47,858 nt of DNA from Bradyrhizobium sp. (GCF_016213215.1 NZ_JACRAW010000069.1:1-47858), one strand, 5' to 3'. Counted from the first letter of the stretch, positions 23,644 through 31,935 are shown. A program made the numbers and translations. The notes: generated by a model not told the origin, from the sequence alone.

Positions 23644-25290
23644 TTACGCCGGGCCGTTCGGCATGTCGGAGAACCGGGTCAGCCAGGCCACGGGACCGAT
23701 GCTGGCGGCAATGATCAGCAATGCCGCAAGCGCGCCCTCCTCAAAGCTGCCACGGCTGGCGAACTGATAGATGGAGGTCGACAGCGTCTCTACGTTCAGC
23801 GGCCTCAACAGCAGCGTCGCCGGAAGCTCCTTGAGGCAATCCACAAACACGATGATGACGGCACCGAGAATCGCCGGCCGCAATAAGGGCAGGTAGATCC
23901 ACCGCAGTGTGATGGTCTGGCCGGCTCCGACGGCGCGCGCGCTTTCGTCGTATTCGCGAGGAATGCGTTCGAAGCCGGCCTTCATCAGGCCGCTTGGCAC
24001 TGCCAGGAACCTTATCGCATAGGCGATTACGACGGCACCGCCCGAGCCGATCAGGACCAGGCCCGGGAGCGGGAGTCCCATCCACGCGGCGAGCGCGTTC
24101 AAGGCGTTGTCGAGCGCCAGAACCGGAGTCAGCAGGCCGAGCGCGATCACCAGACCGGGCAGTGCGTAGCCGACCTGCGAGATGCTCATTGCCAGGTATT
24201 GCACAGGACCAGGCCGCCAGCGATGCGCGATCGTGATCGCGAGAGCAAGCAGGAGCGCGAGCAGTGTGGCAAGGCTTGCAAAGGCAACCGAGTTGAACGC
24301 GTGTCGCCATAGCAGCGCGTCGGAATTTGCAAACAGCCCGCGGCCAAGACTCTGGTGCATCAGATAGAGCAAGGGCACGACAAACCCGATCAGCACAGGC
24401 ACCAGGCAAGCCGCGAATGCCGACCATGCCCTTGCGCCCACGAGCTGGGTTCGTTGCGTCAACTGCGGGCTTTCGGCGGAGAATTCGGTGACGGCTTTGC
24501 GGCGGCCGTAACGCTCCATGGCGATGAGGCCGGTGACGATGACGAGCATGAGGCAGGCGAGCTGTGATGCTCCGGCGAGGCTTCCGCGGTTGAGCCAGGT
24601 CGTGAAGATCGAAACCGTCAGCGTGCGGATGCCGAGATATTCGCTGGCGCCGATGTCGTTCAGCGTTTCCAGCGATACCAGCGCCACGCCAACCGCCAGC
24701 GCCGGCCGCGCCATCGGCAGGGAGACGCGCCAGAACACGGTCCACTTGCCCGCGCCGAGCACTGTCGCGGCTTCGGTGACTTCGGCCGATTGGAACTGGA
24801 ACATGGCCCGCGCCGAAAGATAGACGTACGGGTAGAGCACGAGGCCGATCACGAAGATCGCGCCCGGGAGCGAGCGTAGATTGGGCAGCGCCCCGATCGT
24901 GTCGCGCATCGGAAACCAGATTGCCAGGGTGCGATGGACAAGGCCGAGCGGCTCGAACAGGTCGGCATAGACATAGGCGGCAAGATAGGTCGGGATTGCC
25001 AGCGGCAACGGCATCAACCACAGCAGCGTCCGACGCCCACGGAAATCATAGAGCGATATCAGCCACGCCGTTCCGGTGCCGATCGAGAGCGTCAGGGCGC
25101 CGACCCCGCCAAGCAGAAGAGCGGTGTCCAGGACAGCGGTCGGCAAGACGTAGTTGATCAGGTCGTGCCACACCTCCGGGGCCGGCTGCATGGCAATCGA
25201 GATAATCGAGATGACCGGAGCGGCGACCAGAATCGCCGTCGCCACTGCGATTACCGCCGCGACCCGTCCGGCGTAAGCGCGGCGCTTCAT
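23644..25290 (-). CDS. Ferric-iron ABC transporter permease (fused two-domain)
   Basis: A 548-residue permease with about 12 membrane helices in two homologous halves, the FbpB/SfuB type in which two permease domains are fused. Each half carries the cytoplasmic loop that contacts the ATPase (EVTEAATVLGAGKWTVFWRV in the first, YDESARAVGAGQTITLRWI in the second). It lies downstream of the Fe-binding protein on the same strand. ATG 25290 is the conservative start; a TTG at 25377 (AAGG upstream), overlapping the binding-protein stop, would add 29 plausible residues and couple translation. No ATPase gene follows. Confidence 0.9.
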   Translation of the reverse strand: MKRRAYAGRVAAVIAVATAILVAAPVISIISIAMQPAPEVWHDLINYVLPTAVLDTALLLGGVGALTLSIGTGTAWLISLYDFRGRRTLLWLMPLPLAIPTYLAAYVYADLFEPLGLVHRTLAIWFPMRDTIGALPNLRSLPGAIFVIGLVLYPYVYLSARAMFQFQSAEVTEAATVLGAGKWTVFWRVSLPMARPALAVGVALVSLETLNDIGASEYLGIRTLTVSIFTTWLNRGSLAGASQLACLMLVIVTGLIAMERYGRRKAVTEFSAESPQLTQRTQLVGARAWSAFAACLVPVLIGFVVPLLYLMHQSLGRGLFANSDALLWRHAFNSVAFASLATLLALLLALAITIAHRWRPGPVQYLAMSISQVGYALPGLVIALGLLTPVLALDNALNALAAWMGLPLPGLVLIGSGGAVVIAYAIRFLAVPSGLMKAGFERIPREYDESARAVGAGQTITLRWIYLPLLRPAILGAVIIVFVDCLKELPATLLLRPLNVETLSTSIYQFASRGSFEEGALAALLIIAASIGPVAWLTRFSDMPNGPA

Positions 25291-25366
25291 GGGAGGTCGC
25301 GCTTCCGGAACGCCTGCGATGGCCTCCGCTTTTTCGCTGGAGAAGTCGGAGGAGGGCTGCCAGAGA

Positions 25367-26392
25367 TCAGTTGTCAAAGCCGACCTTGTCGACGAGTGTC
25401 GCAGCCACCTTGCGGTTTGCGGCGATCTTTGCGATCGGCAGCGCATCGGGTGTGAGCTTGCCGTAGCCTGCAATAATGGGATTGACGGCGAGGCCGGCGC
25501 GAACCGGATATTCGTAGTTCTGGTCGGCATACATTTGCTGCGCATGCTCGCCGACGAGCCACTCGATCAGACTCACGGCGTTGGCTTTGTTGGGCGCCTG
25601 CTTGGCAAGCAGCACGCCGGAGAGATTGACGTGAGTGCCGCCGCCTTCGAAGGTAGGCAGGATGACCCGGGTTGCTTCCGCCCACGGCTTCTTCTCGGGA
25701 TCGTTCATCATCAGCGCCCAGTAATAGGTGTTGCCGATGCCGATGTCGCATTTGCCGGCGGCGACGTCGCGCGCGGCTTCGCGATCTCCGCCCGACGGCT
25801 TCTGCGCGAGATTGGCCTTGACGCCACGCAGCCATTCCTCGGCCCTGGCCTCGCCATACTTCGCCGTGTAGGCCGCCAACAGCGCGTTGTTGTAGATGTG
25901 CTGGCCGGAGCGCATGCAGATCTTGCCTTTCCACTTGGGGTCGGCGAGCTCTTCGTAAGTGATCTTGTCCTGCTTGACGCGGTCCTTGGAGGCATAGATC
26001 ACGCGCGCGCGCATGGAAATGCCGGCCCAGTGACCGTCCGGGTCGCGGTACTGTGCCGGTACGATCTTGTCGATCACCTCCGACTTGATCGGTTGGGTCA
26101 CGCCGGCCTGCACGGCCTCATCGATGCGGCCGATGTCGACCGTCAGCAGCACGTCAGCCGGGCTGTTTGCCCCCTCCGCCTTCATGCGCTGCTCCAGCCC
26201 GGAGCTCGCCGAGACGATATTGACCTTGATGCCGGTGTCCTTGGTGAAGGCATCGAACAGCGGCTGGATCAGCTTGGTTTCTCGATAGGTATAGACGTTG
26301 ACTTCGCCGTTGTCGGCGACTGCCGGCGAGACAAAGGGCGAGGTCAGGCACAGCATCGCCGCGAACACGGCGAAGACGCGAAGAATTTTCAT
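25367..26392 (-). CDS. Ferric-iron-binding periplasmic protein
   Basis: A 341-residue periplasmic binding protein with a signal peptide (about 1-26, ending AVA). The mature part begins VNVYTYRETKLI, typical of FbpA/FutA iron-binding proteins, and the paired tyrosines of NTYYWAL match the Fe-binding Tyr pair of that family. ATG 26392 follows GGAG. A tandem iron-control-like repeat lies 88-127 bases upstream. Together with the permease it forms an Fe(3+) importer lacking its ATPase here. Confidence 0.9.
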   Translation of the reverse strand: MKILRVFAVFAAMLCLTSPFVSPAVADNGEVNVYTYRETKLIQPLFDAFTKDTGIKVNIVSASSGLEQRMKAEGANSPADVLLTVDIGRIDEAVQAGVTQPIKSEVIDKIVPAQYRDPDGHWAGISMRARVIYASKDRVKQDKITYEELADPKWKGKICMRSGQHIYNNALLAAYTAKYGEARAEEWLRGVKANLAQKPSGGDREAARDVAAGKCDIGIGNTYYWALMMNDPEKKPWAEATRVILPTFEGGGTHVNLSGVLLAKQAPNKANAVSLIEWLVGEHAQQMYADQNYEYPVRAGLAVNPIIAGYGKLTPDALPIAKIAANRKVAATLVDKVGFDN

Positions 26393-26479
26393 GAATGCTG
26401 CTCCGGCAGCGGTTGGGTGCCGGACTGAGTAGCGCAGGCAACACAGCAAAGTCAGCGACGCGATGTCGCGAATGGCGCC

Positions 26480-26519
26480 ATTTAGAGTGATTCCAGGGCC
26501 ATGATTTAGAGTGATTCCA
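26480..26519 (-). promoter_or_regulatory. Tandem iron-control-element-like repeat
   Basis: The 16-base sequence ATTTAGAGTGATTCCA occurs exactly twice, at 26480-26495 and 26504-26519 (24-base pitch), upstream of the iron-binding-protein gene and downstream of nirV. Each copy resembles the rhizobial Irr iron-control element, which has TTTAGA and a TTCTAAA-like half; the second half here is degenerate. Regulation by Irr or another iron regulator is inference. Confidence 0.5.
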
Positions 26520-26572
26520 ACTTTAAACTCTCGTCGGCGCGACTGGCGCAGGCTGAATGGGTTCGTGCGATC

Positions 26573-27454
26573 CTACGATCTTGCGACCGACAACGCCTTG
26601 CTCAGCCGTCCAGAGAGGCCGCCGACCCACGATTTCGGCTCGCGCACAAGGCGAAAACCGAGATTGGCGGGTGGCAGGCCGGCGGCACAACCGCCGGCGC
26701 GGGCGTCACGGATGAAGTCCGTTACGTAGGCACGATGCGCGCCTTCGGCGATGCGGACGCCGCAATTGGCGCTTTCCCGGATCGTCTTTCCGGTCTCGTC
26801 GAGCACGCTGCGCACAAAGCAGCTCGAGGTCCACTCCCAGACATTGCCGGAAAGGTCGGACAGGCCGTGCTCGTTGGTGCCGAACTTGCCGAAGGGATAA
26901 GCCGCGGTGTCGGACAGGTCGCGGTCGGATTCACGTTCATAGCGGCTGATCCAGCGCTTTGCGGGATCGCTGGCATCGACCGGCAGGGCGTCGTCCTTGA
27001 ATCTGCTGCCGGCGGCAAACGCCCATTCCTCGTCGGTCGGCAGACGATAGTGGTCGCCGGTCTTGCGCGACAACCAGGCGGCATAGGCCTGCGCATCATG
27101 CCAGCTCACCTGCACCGCGGGCCGGTCGGGTGCGACGGTGACGCCGCGATCGAGCGCATGGCAGGCGCTATCGCCGACGCAGAGCTGATAATCGGCGGAG
27201 CTGACCTGGTGCCGCATGATCGCAAGAGGCTCTGCAAAATGCCGCGACAGCATCGGTGCCTCGGCCTGCTTGCCGGCGCGGGTGAAGTCGCCGGAGGCGC
27301 GGTAGGATAAGGAGCCGGAAGAAATCTCCACAAGGGCCGGCGCGACGAGCGTGGCGGGAGCTGTGACCTCGGTGACCAGCGGCGCCACCGCGAGCGGTCC
27401 GGCGACCCCGGCGGCGCAGGCCAGCGCCAGTTTGAGTTTGAACGCGATCAGCAT
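26573..27454 (-). CDS. nirV: NirV-like formylglycine-enzyme (SUMF1) family protein
   Basis: A 293-residue exported protein with an N-terminal hydrophobic signal and a SUMF1/FGE-sulfatase domain: HQVSSADYQLCV near 80-92, DRPAVQVSWHDAQAYAAWL near 109-127, YRLPTDEEW, then GLSDLSGNVWEW and the final GFRLVRE. This is the NirV type found beside copper nitrite reductase genes. Its biochemical role is not established. It lies 48 bases after nirK, behind a hairpin terminator that should reduce its transcription. Confidence 0.85.
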   Translation of the reverse strand: MLIAFKLKLALACAAGVAGPLAVAPLVTEVTAPATLVAPALVEISSGSLSYRASGDFTRAGKQAEAPMLSRHFAEPLAIMRHQVSSADYQLCVGDSACHALDRGVTVAPDRPAVQVSWHDAQAYAAWLSRKTGDHYRLPTDEEWAFAAGSRFKDDALPVDASDPAKRWISRYERESDRDLSDTAAYPFGKFGTNEHGLSDLSGNVWEWTSSCFVRSVLDETGKTIRESANCGVRIAEGAHRAYVTDFIRDARAGGCAAGLPPANLGFRLVREPKSWVGGLSGRLSKALSVARS

Positions 27455-27465
27455 GGGAGGCCTCG

Positions 27466-27497
27466 AAAAGAAAGGGGCCGGTTGCGCCGGCCCCTTT
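27466..27497 (-). terminator. Hairpin between nirK and nirV
   Basis: AAAGGGGCCGG (27471-27481) and CCGGCCCCTTT (27487-27497) form a perfect 11-base stem with a 5-base loop, just after the nirK stop. On the minus strand it is followed by TTTCTTTTCG, so it should act as an intrinsic terminator or partial stop ahead of nirV. Confidence 0.7.
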
Positions 27498-27502
27498 CGT
27501 GG

Positions 27503-28624
27503 TCAGTTGGCTTGCCGGCCGGTTTCCAGCGCGCCTTGCACCTGCGGCGGGATTTCCGCCGGCGCCTTCACCTGGGTCATCAGGTCGTCGTTCCATTTGC
27601 CTTCGACCTTGAAGTGGGCGGTGGCGCCGAGCTCGGCCGCTTCGATCAGGTTGTGGCTGACGTATGCGTAGATGCCGGGCTGCAGGAATTTGTACATTGC
27701 AGCCCCTGCCGAGCCGCCGCGAATGAACCAGGTCTCGAGGCCGGTCTCCGGCGCGTTACCGAACTTGCCGGTCTCCCAGACGTAGTCGCCATGGCCGCCG
27801 ATCAGGTGCGGACGGCTGTCGCGATTGGCCTGCGAGTGAACGATCAGCACGTTCTCGCCGACATTGGCCTTGAGCGCGCTCTGGCCGGTGAGCGCGCCGA
27901 CCTTGCTGTTGAAAACGACATGGGTCGGGGTCAGCTTGCGCATCACTTCCATGGTGTCGTTATAGGCTTCGCCCGGCGAGTCGTAGGACTTGAAGTTGCC
28001 CTTCTCGTCGCGCGGCACGTACATGTCCTGCTCGCCGATATAGTAGACGCGGTCGTATTTCAGGGAATGGCCGTTGCCGTCGTTCAGGCCGTCGCGCGGC
28101 AGCACCATCACGGCGCCGTTCATGCCGGAGACGACATGCCAGGGGATCATCGGGCCGCCCGGTGCGCAGTGATAGACGAACACGCCGGTGCGCGTCGCCT
28201 TCCAGCGCAGCACCACCTGTTCGCCCGGATTGATCAGGGTAAGCGCGCCGCCGCCCAGCGCGCCGGTCGCGGAATGGAAATCGATATTGTGCGGCATCGT
28301 GTTGCTGGCGGGATTGACCAGCGTCACCTCCACGTAATCGCCCTCATGCACGACCATCAATGGTCCGGGCATCGAGCCGTTGAAGGTCATGGCCTGGAAG
28401 GTCGTGCCCTTGTCGTCGATGACAACCTTCTTTTCCTCGATCATGAGCTTGAACTCCATGATCTTGGGGCCCTGCCTGGTTGCCTGCTCGTGGGCATGCA
28501 CGAAAGGCGGCGCGACGAGTTCGACCTTCTGTCGCGGCAATTTGAGTTCGTTGGAAAATGCGGGCGTCGCCAGCATGAGAGCTAAACCGGCGGCGCTGAT
28601 CATTGCGGCTCTGCGGGTCAACAT
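27503..28624 (-). CDS. nirK: Copper-containing nitrite reductase
   Basis: A 373-residue periplasmic enzyme that reduces nitrite to nitric oxide in denitrification. The signal has a twin-Arg start (TRRAAMIS) and ends near residue 24. Copper ligands are all present by position: type 1 His112, Cys153, His163, Met168; type 2 His117, His152, His324. The catalytic Asp115 and His273 are also present. Length and order fit NirK. ATG 28624 has AAGGAA upstream. A TTG-N8-CAA site (28695-28708) lies in the promoter region. Confidence 0.97.
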   Translation of the reverse strand: MLTRRAAMISAAGLALMLATPAFSNELKLPRQKVELVAPPFVHAHEQATRQGPKIMEFKLMIEEKKVVIDDKGTTFQAMTFNGSMPGPLMVVHEGDYVEVTLVNPASNTMPHNIDFHSATGALGGGALTLINPGEQVVLRWKATRTGVFVYHCAPGGPMIPWHVVSGMNGAVMVLPRDGLNDGNGHSLKYDRVYYIGEQDMYVPRDEKGNFKSYDSPGEAYNDTMEVMRKLTPTHVVFNSKVGALTGQSALKANVGENVLIVHSQANRDSRPHLIGGHGDYVWETGKFGNAPETGLETWFIRGGSAGAAMYKFLQPGIYAYVSHNLIEAAELGATAHFKVEGKWNDDLMTQVKAPAEIPPQVQGALETGRQAN

Positions 28625-28988
28625 CGGATGTTTCCTTGCTCTGAAAACTGCTTTGATTACCGCCGCCATCTTGCGCCGACTGCCGCAAGGCTGTTTGTGC
28701 CGCAACAATCTTCCGATCGTTTGTCGGGGCCTCCGCAAAACTACGTAGGTGATCTGCTGCAGCAGGAAGACCTGTTCACGGTTTCGGGTGTCGAGATGGT
28801 CGGTCCCGACGTCGCTACGCGCTTTTGATCGGCGCCGACGTGCTCGGCGAAACCGTCACACCGCTGGTGAGGGCGCATAAGCGGGGCAGGAATAAAATGG
28901 CGCTCGCGCGGTCAGGTGCGCCCGATGGTTGTGGTACGGCCGTGCTTCGATGTTCGGGATGTGTCTGTGGCGGGGGGCTTAAGCTTGA
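28625..28988. other. nirK upstream region
   Basis: Contains the Fnr-type site at 28695-28708. From about 28740 to 28988 I see no supported gene: a plus-strand 66-residue frame (28628-28828) and longer overlapping frames have no domain or ribosome binding site. A decayed gene remnant cannot be excluded. Confidence 0.4.
28695..28708 (-). promoter_or_regulatory. Fnr/NnrR-type box upstream of nirK
   Basis: TTGTGCCGCAACAA fits TTG-N8-CAA, with imperfect inner symmetry. It is centred about 78 bases before the nirK ATG, a position compatible with activation from near -41 of a promoter. It resembles the 31922-31935 box more than the two at 29257 and 29323, which suggests NnrR as the regulator. Confidence 0.55.
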
Positions 28989-29195
28989 TCAGAGCAGCCG
29001 GATGGCCAGCCAGACCGTCGCCCACACCGCGAGCGACAGGACGGCAAAAACGGCGACAAAGGCGGTCAGGATCCGCTTCAGGACCGACGGGTTGGCCGAA
29101 GTCTCCGACGGGACCGGGCGGAAATCGCCGAATTGGGGGATATGGCCGCGGACACCCAAAAGCCAGAGAACGACGTCCAGAACGAAAAGGCCCAT
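28989..29195 (-). CDS. Small membrane protein in the denitrification island
   Basis: A 68-residue protein with a weak N-terminal hydrophobic segment and a strong C-terminal membrane helix (about 42-66, rich in Val/Leu/Ala/Trp). ATG 29195 follows GGAG. I do not recognise the family. It is divergent from hemN, and a perfect FixK/Fnr-type palindrome lies 62 bases upstream, so it is likely induced at low oxygen. Longer upstream starts (29336) would include non-coding-looking sequence. Confidence 0.6.
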   Translation of the reverse strand: MGLFVLDVVLWLLGVRGHIPQFGDFRPVPSETSANPSVLKRILTAFVAVFAVLSLAVWATVWLAIRLL

Positions 29196-29256
29196 TGCAC
29201 CTGCTCCGATTGGTCGAGCACCATGCAAACCATGGCCGGAAAGGCCCGAGGCCGCT

Positions 29257-29270
29257 TTGCGCGAGCGCAA
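29257..29270. promoter_or_regulatory. Perfect FixK/Fnr-type palindrome
   Basis: TTGCGCGAGCGCAA has symmetric arms TTGCGC/GCGCAA (centre CG-AG overlap) and fits the FixK2 consensus TTG(A/C)-N6-(T/G)CAA. It lies in the divergent region between the small membrane gene and hemN, 62-75 bases before the former. Confidence 0.6.
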
Positions 29271-29322
29271 AATCTCGCCAATCCGCTTTCTTTTCCCCTT
29301 GATCCGGAAACGGAAACCGGTT

Positions 29323-29336
29323 TTGAGCGAGCGCAA
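29323..29336. promoter_or_regulatory. Second FixK/Fnr-type box before hemN
   Basis: TTGAGCGAGCGCAA fits TTG(A/C)-N6-(T/G)CAA. Its right half repeats the GCGAGCGCAA of the 29257 box. It lies 93-106 bases before the hemN ATG, so it is the likely hemN activator site. Confidence 0.55.
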
Positions 29337-29428
29337 AGTCGGGCCCGCCGTTCCGGGTAAACTACGATAATTGGGGGAACGACTGTCTGTCGTACCCCGG
29401 GGCAGTTCAATGCAGGAATGAGCGCAAT

Positions 29429-30778
29429 ATGAGGGCTGATCTGGCGGCGTGTTATGGCGAAGAACGCCTGCCGAGGTACACTAGCTATCCGACGGCCCCC
29501 CATTTCTCGCCCGCCGTCGGAGCGGACACCTATGGACAATGGCTCAAGGCCCTGCCGGCCAATTTGAGCACGTCGCTCTATCTGCACGTCCCGTACTGCC
29601 GGGAGATGTGCTGGTATTGCGGCTGCCACACCCAGATCGTCCGCCGCGACGAGACGGTAACGGCCTATGCCGCGGCCCTGCGCGCCGAGATCGAACTCGT
29701 TGCCGGCAACATCGGCCGGCGGATGAAAGTGGAGCACATCCACTTCGGCGGCGGAACGCCGACCATCCTGGCGCCGGAATGCTTCAGCGACCTGATGGCA
29801 GCGCTGCGCCACTGCTTCTTCGTGCTGCCGTCCGCCGAGATCGCCATCGAGGTGGATCCGCGCACTCTGACGTCGGAGATGATCGACGCCCTGGCGCTTG
29901 CCGGCGTCAACCGTGCCAGCCTCGGCGTGCAGAGCTTCGATCCCTTGATTCAGCGCGCGATCAACCGGGTACAGAGCTTCGAAGAAACGGCGGCGGCAAT
30001 GGAAAACCTGCGGCGCGCCGGCATCAAGGGCTTCAATTTCGACCTGATCTACGGCTTGCCGCATCAGACCGTCGCCTCCTGCCTTGACACGGTTCGCCAC
30101 TGCCTTGAGTTGCGCCCGGACCGCTTCTCCGTGTTCGGCTACGCCCATGTTCCGAGTTTCAAGAAGCATCAGCGCAAGATCAGCGAAAACTGCTTGCCCG
30201 ACAGCCCCGAACGGTTCGACCAGTCCTGCGCCATCGCCAACGCGCTGAAGGAGTCCGGTTACGTGCAGATCGGGCTGGACCACTTCGCGCTGGCCGAGGA
30301 TTCCATGGCAAAGGCGTTCAACGAGGGCAGGCTGCGCCGCAATTTCCAGGGCTACACGACCGATGCCAGCGACATGCTGCTCGGCTTCGGCGCGAGCGCA
30401 ATCGGCCACCTGCCGCAGGGCTACGTGCAGAACGAGGTTCGCACGCTGGTCTATTCGGATCTCGTAAGTTCGGGACGGCTGGCCACGATCAGGGGCTATG
30501 CGTTGACCGAGGACGACCGTCTGCGGGCCGAGATCATCGAGCAGATCATGTGTCGGTACGACGCCGACCTCGGCGAGATCTGCGCGCGGCACGGCGCGGC
30601 TCCGGAACTTCTCCGCTCCTCGCCGCGCCTGAACACCCTGATCTCGGACGGCATCGTCAAGCTCAAGGGCAACAAGGTTACCGTCGCCGAGGACTCCCGT
30701 TTCCTGGTCCGTAGCGTCGCCGCCGCGTTCGACGCCCACCTGGACAGTTCCAAGCAGCTTCACAGCCGCGCGGTCTGA
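29429..30778 (+). CDS. hemN: Oxygen-independent coproporphyrinogen III dehydrogenase
   Basis: A 449-residue radical-SAM enzyme that converts coproporphyrinogen III to protoporphyrinogen IX when oxygen is scarce, supplying heme. The [4Fe-4S] cysteines Cys57, Cys61, Cys64 plus the HemN-typical Cys66 lie in YCREMCWYCGCH; HFGGGTPT follows. Length and the N-terminal RYTSYPTAP motif fit true HemN rather than HemW. It sits in the nitrite / NO reduction island under FixK-type boxes, consistent with heme demand of denitrification. Confidence 0.96.
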   Translation: MRADLAACYGEERLPRYTSYPTAPHFSPAVGADTYGQWLKALPANLSTSLYLHVPYCREMCWYCGCHTQIVRRDETVTAYAAALRAEIELVAGNIGRRMKVEHIHFGGGTPTILAPECFSDLMAALRHCFFVLPSAEIAIEVDPRTLTSEMIDALALAGVNRASLGVQSFDPLIQRAINRVQSFEETAAAMENLRRAGIKGFNFDLIYGLPHQTVASCLDTVRHCLELRPDRFSVFGYAHVPSFKKHQRKISENCLPDSPERFDQSCAIANALKESGYVQIGLDHFALAEDSMAKAFNEGRLRRNFQGYTTDASDMLLGFGASAIGHLPQGYVQNEVRTLVYSDLVSSGRLATIRGYALTEDDRLRAEIIEQIMCRYDADLGEICARHGAAPELLRSSPRLNTLISDGIVKLKGNKVTVAEDSRFLVRSVAAAFDAHLDSSKQLHSRAV

Positions 30779-30856
30779 CGCTCGCGGCCATTGGCTGCCC
30801 CCGCCCAGGCGCGGCATGACGAGGCGCGTTTCCCTCGACGTGAACCGCCCGGCAGC

Positions 30857-30870
30857 TTGCGCCCCGACAA
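30857..30870. promoter_or_regulatory. Fnr-type box before the DUF1858 gene
   Basis: TTGCGCCCCGACAA fits TTG-N8-CAA but with an asymmetric interior. It is 53-66 bases before the DUF1858 start, in the 140-base gap after hemN. Confidence 0.4.
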
Positions 30871-30922
30871 AGAGTCGCTCCGGATACGCGTTTACCTTTC
30901 GAAGCTCGGAACGGAGACGCGG

Positions 30923-31141
30923 ATGCCCTTCGGAGTTTACGATCTCGTCGACGACATCATGCGCGGATGGCCGCAGACGATCCGCGTGTTCCTGGAATTC
31001 AGGATGAGCTGCGTCGGTTGCCCGATCGCAACTTTTCATACCGTGGACGACGCCTGTCGCGAGCACGGCGTCGAACAGGATGCCTTCTTGAAAGCGCTTT
31101 GCTCGTCCGTCGAAATGTGCCCGGAAGAGACCGCAGACTAA
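30923..31141 (+). CDS. DUF1858 small cysteine protein
   Basis: A 72-residue protein with the DUF1858 signature: VYDLVDDIMRGWPQTIRVFLEFRM then SCVGCPIATFHTVDDACREHGV, including the CxxC pair. Such domains resemble the N-terminus of ScdA/RIC proteins, which repair iron-sulfur centres after NO or oxidative damage, and also occur alone beside denitrification genes. ATG 30923 follows GGAG. Its stop overlaps the stop of the convergent Crp/Fnr gene by 4 bases. Confidence 0.85.
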   Translation: MPFGVYDLVDDIMRGWPQTIRVFLEFRMSCVGCPIATFHTVDDACREHGVEQDAFLKALCSSVEMCPEETAD

Positions 31142-31857
31142 TCGCCGGAGGATCTGCCCTCGTCGATACCTTGTTCGGCGAGCAGCACGATCTTGTGCGG
31201 CTCGCGCAGGATGATGCGCTGCCGCCCGCTCTCGACCAGCCCACGCTGTTCCCAGCCGCTCAAGATGCGGCTCACGGTGTGCAGGGTCGTCCCGGTCATC
31301 TGCGCGATGTCCTGGCGGCTGATCGGAAAGTCGATCTGGACCCCGCGATCGAGCTTGCGGCCGGATTGCTTGGCAAGCCGCAGCAGCGCATGGGCGATAC
31401 GCTGCTCGACCTGCTGCGTCGACATCTCGATGACGCGGGTATGGGTCTCCTGCAGCCGGCTCCCCACCGTCTGCAGCGTGTTGGTCGCAAGCGCCGGGAA
31501 TTTCGCCACCAGCCGCGGCCAGGCGGGCGTCGGCCAGGCCAGCACCACACTATCGTCGACGGCCGTCGCGTTCGCCGGATAATGCTGAAGCCCAATCGCC
31601 ATCGCGAGCCCGAAGGTCTCGCCTGGCGAGACATAGCGCACCACGATCTGTTCCCCGGCGGGCGTGGTCTTGCTGGCGCGGACATGGCCATGCAGCAGGA
31701 GGAAGAAGGAATGGGCGTCCTCGCCTTGCGCAAAGATCGTGGAATTCTTCGGATAGCGCGCCGAGCGCGCTTCGCGCAGGATCTCCTCGAGATCTTCCGG
31801 GCCAAATCCCGCAAACAGCGGCAGATGGGCGACCAGCGAAGCGTCGACTTTGGCCAT
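31138..31857 (-). CDS. nnrR: Crp/Fnr-family regulator, NnrR/Dnr type
   Basis: A 239-residue transcription factor: a cyclic-nucleotide-binding-fold sensor domain (about 8-130) and a C-terminal winged helix (ISRQDIAQMTGTTLHTVSRIL). It contains no cysteine, so it cannot hold the Fnr iron-sulfur cluster; NO-sensing NnrR/Dnr proteins share this lack. The recognition helix has Ser-Arg at the Fnr positions but His where Fnr has Glu. Position beside nirK, nirV and nnrS supports an NnrR role. ATG 31857 has GGGAGAG upstream. Confidence 0.85.
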   Translation of the reverse strand: MAKVDASLVAHLPLFAGFGPEDLEEILREARSARYPKNSTIFAQGEDAHSFFLLLHGHVRASKTTPAGEQIVVRYVSPGETFGLAMAIGLQHYPANATAVDDSVVLAWPTPAWPRLVAKFPALATNTLQTVGSRLQETHTRVIEMSTQQVEQRIAHALLRLAKQSGRKLDRGVQIDFPISRQDIAQMTGTTLHTVSRILSGWEQRGLVESGRQRIILREPHKIVLLAEQGIDEGRSSGD

Positions 31858-31921
31858 TGGCTCTCCCGCGGGCAGTTCCACCGATCTAGACTGCGATTAG
31901 GCCGTTCGATCAAGCGGAAGT

Positions 31922-31935
31922 TTGTGCTGGCACAA
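31922..31935. promoter_or_regulatory. Fnr/NnrR-type palindrome between nnrR and nnrS
   Basis: TTGTGCTGGCACAA is symmetric in its arms (TTGTGC... GCACAA with TGG at the centre) and fits TTG-N8-CAA. It lies 65-78 bases from the regulator start and 118-131 from nnrS, so it could serve either divergent gene. It resembles the nirK box. Confidence 0.6.

Noticed and set aside
28652..28720. TTGCG...CGCAA at the 28670-28690 area before nirK
   Set aside because: The half-sites are 8 bases apart instead of 4, so it does not fit the Fnr/FixK geometry; the nearby TTGTGCCGCAACAA does.
28628..28828. 66-residue plus-strand frame upstream of nirK
   Set aside because: Overlaps the nirK start region and Fnr box, has no domain and stops without neighbours in frame. 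A gene remnant is possible but unsupported.
29078..31066. 662-residue minus-strand open frame opposite hemN
   Set aside because: Antisense shadow; hemN has its catalytic cysteines and regulatory boxes on the plus strand.
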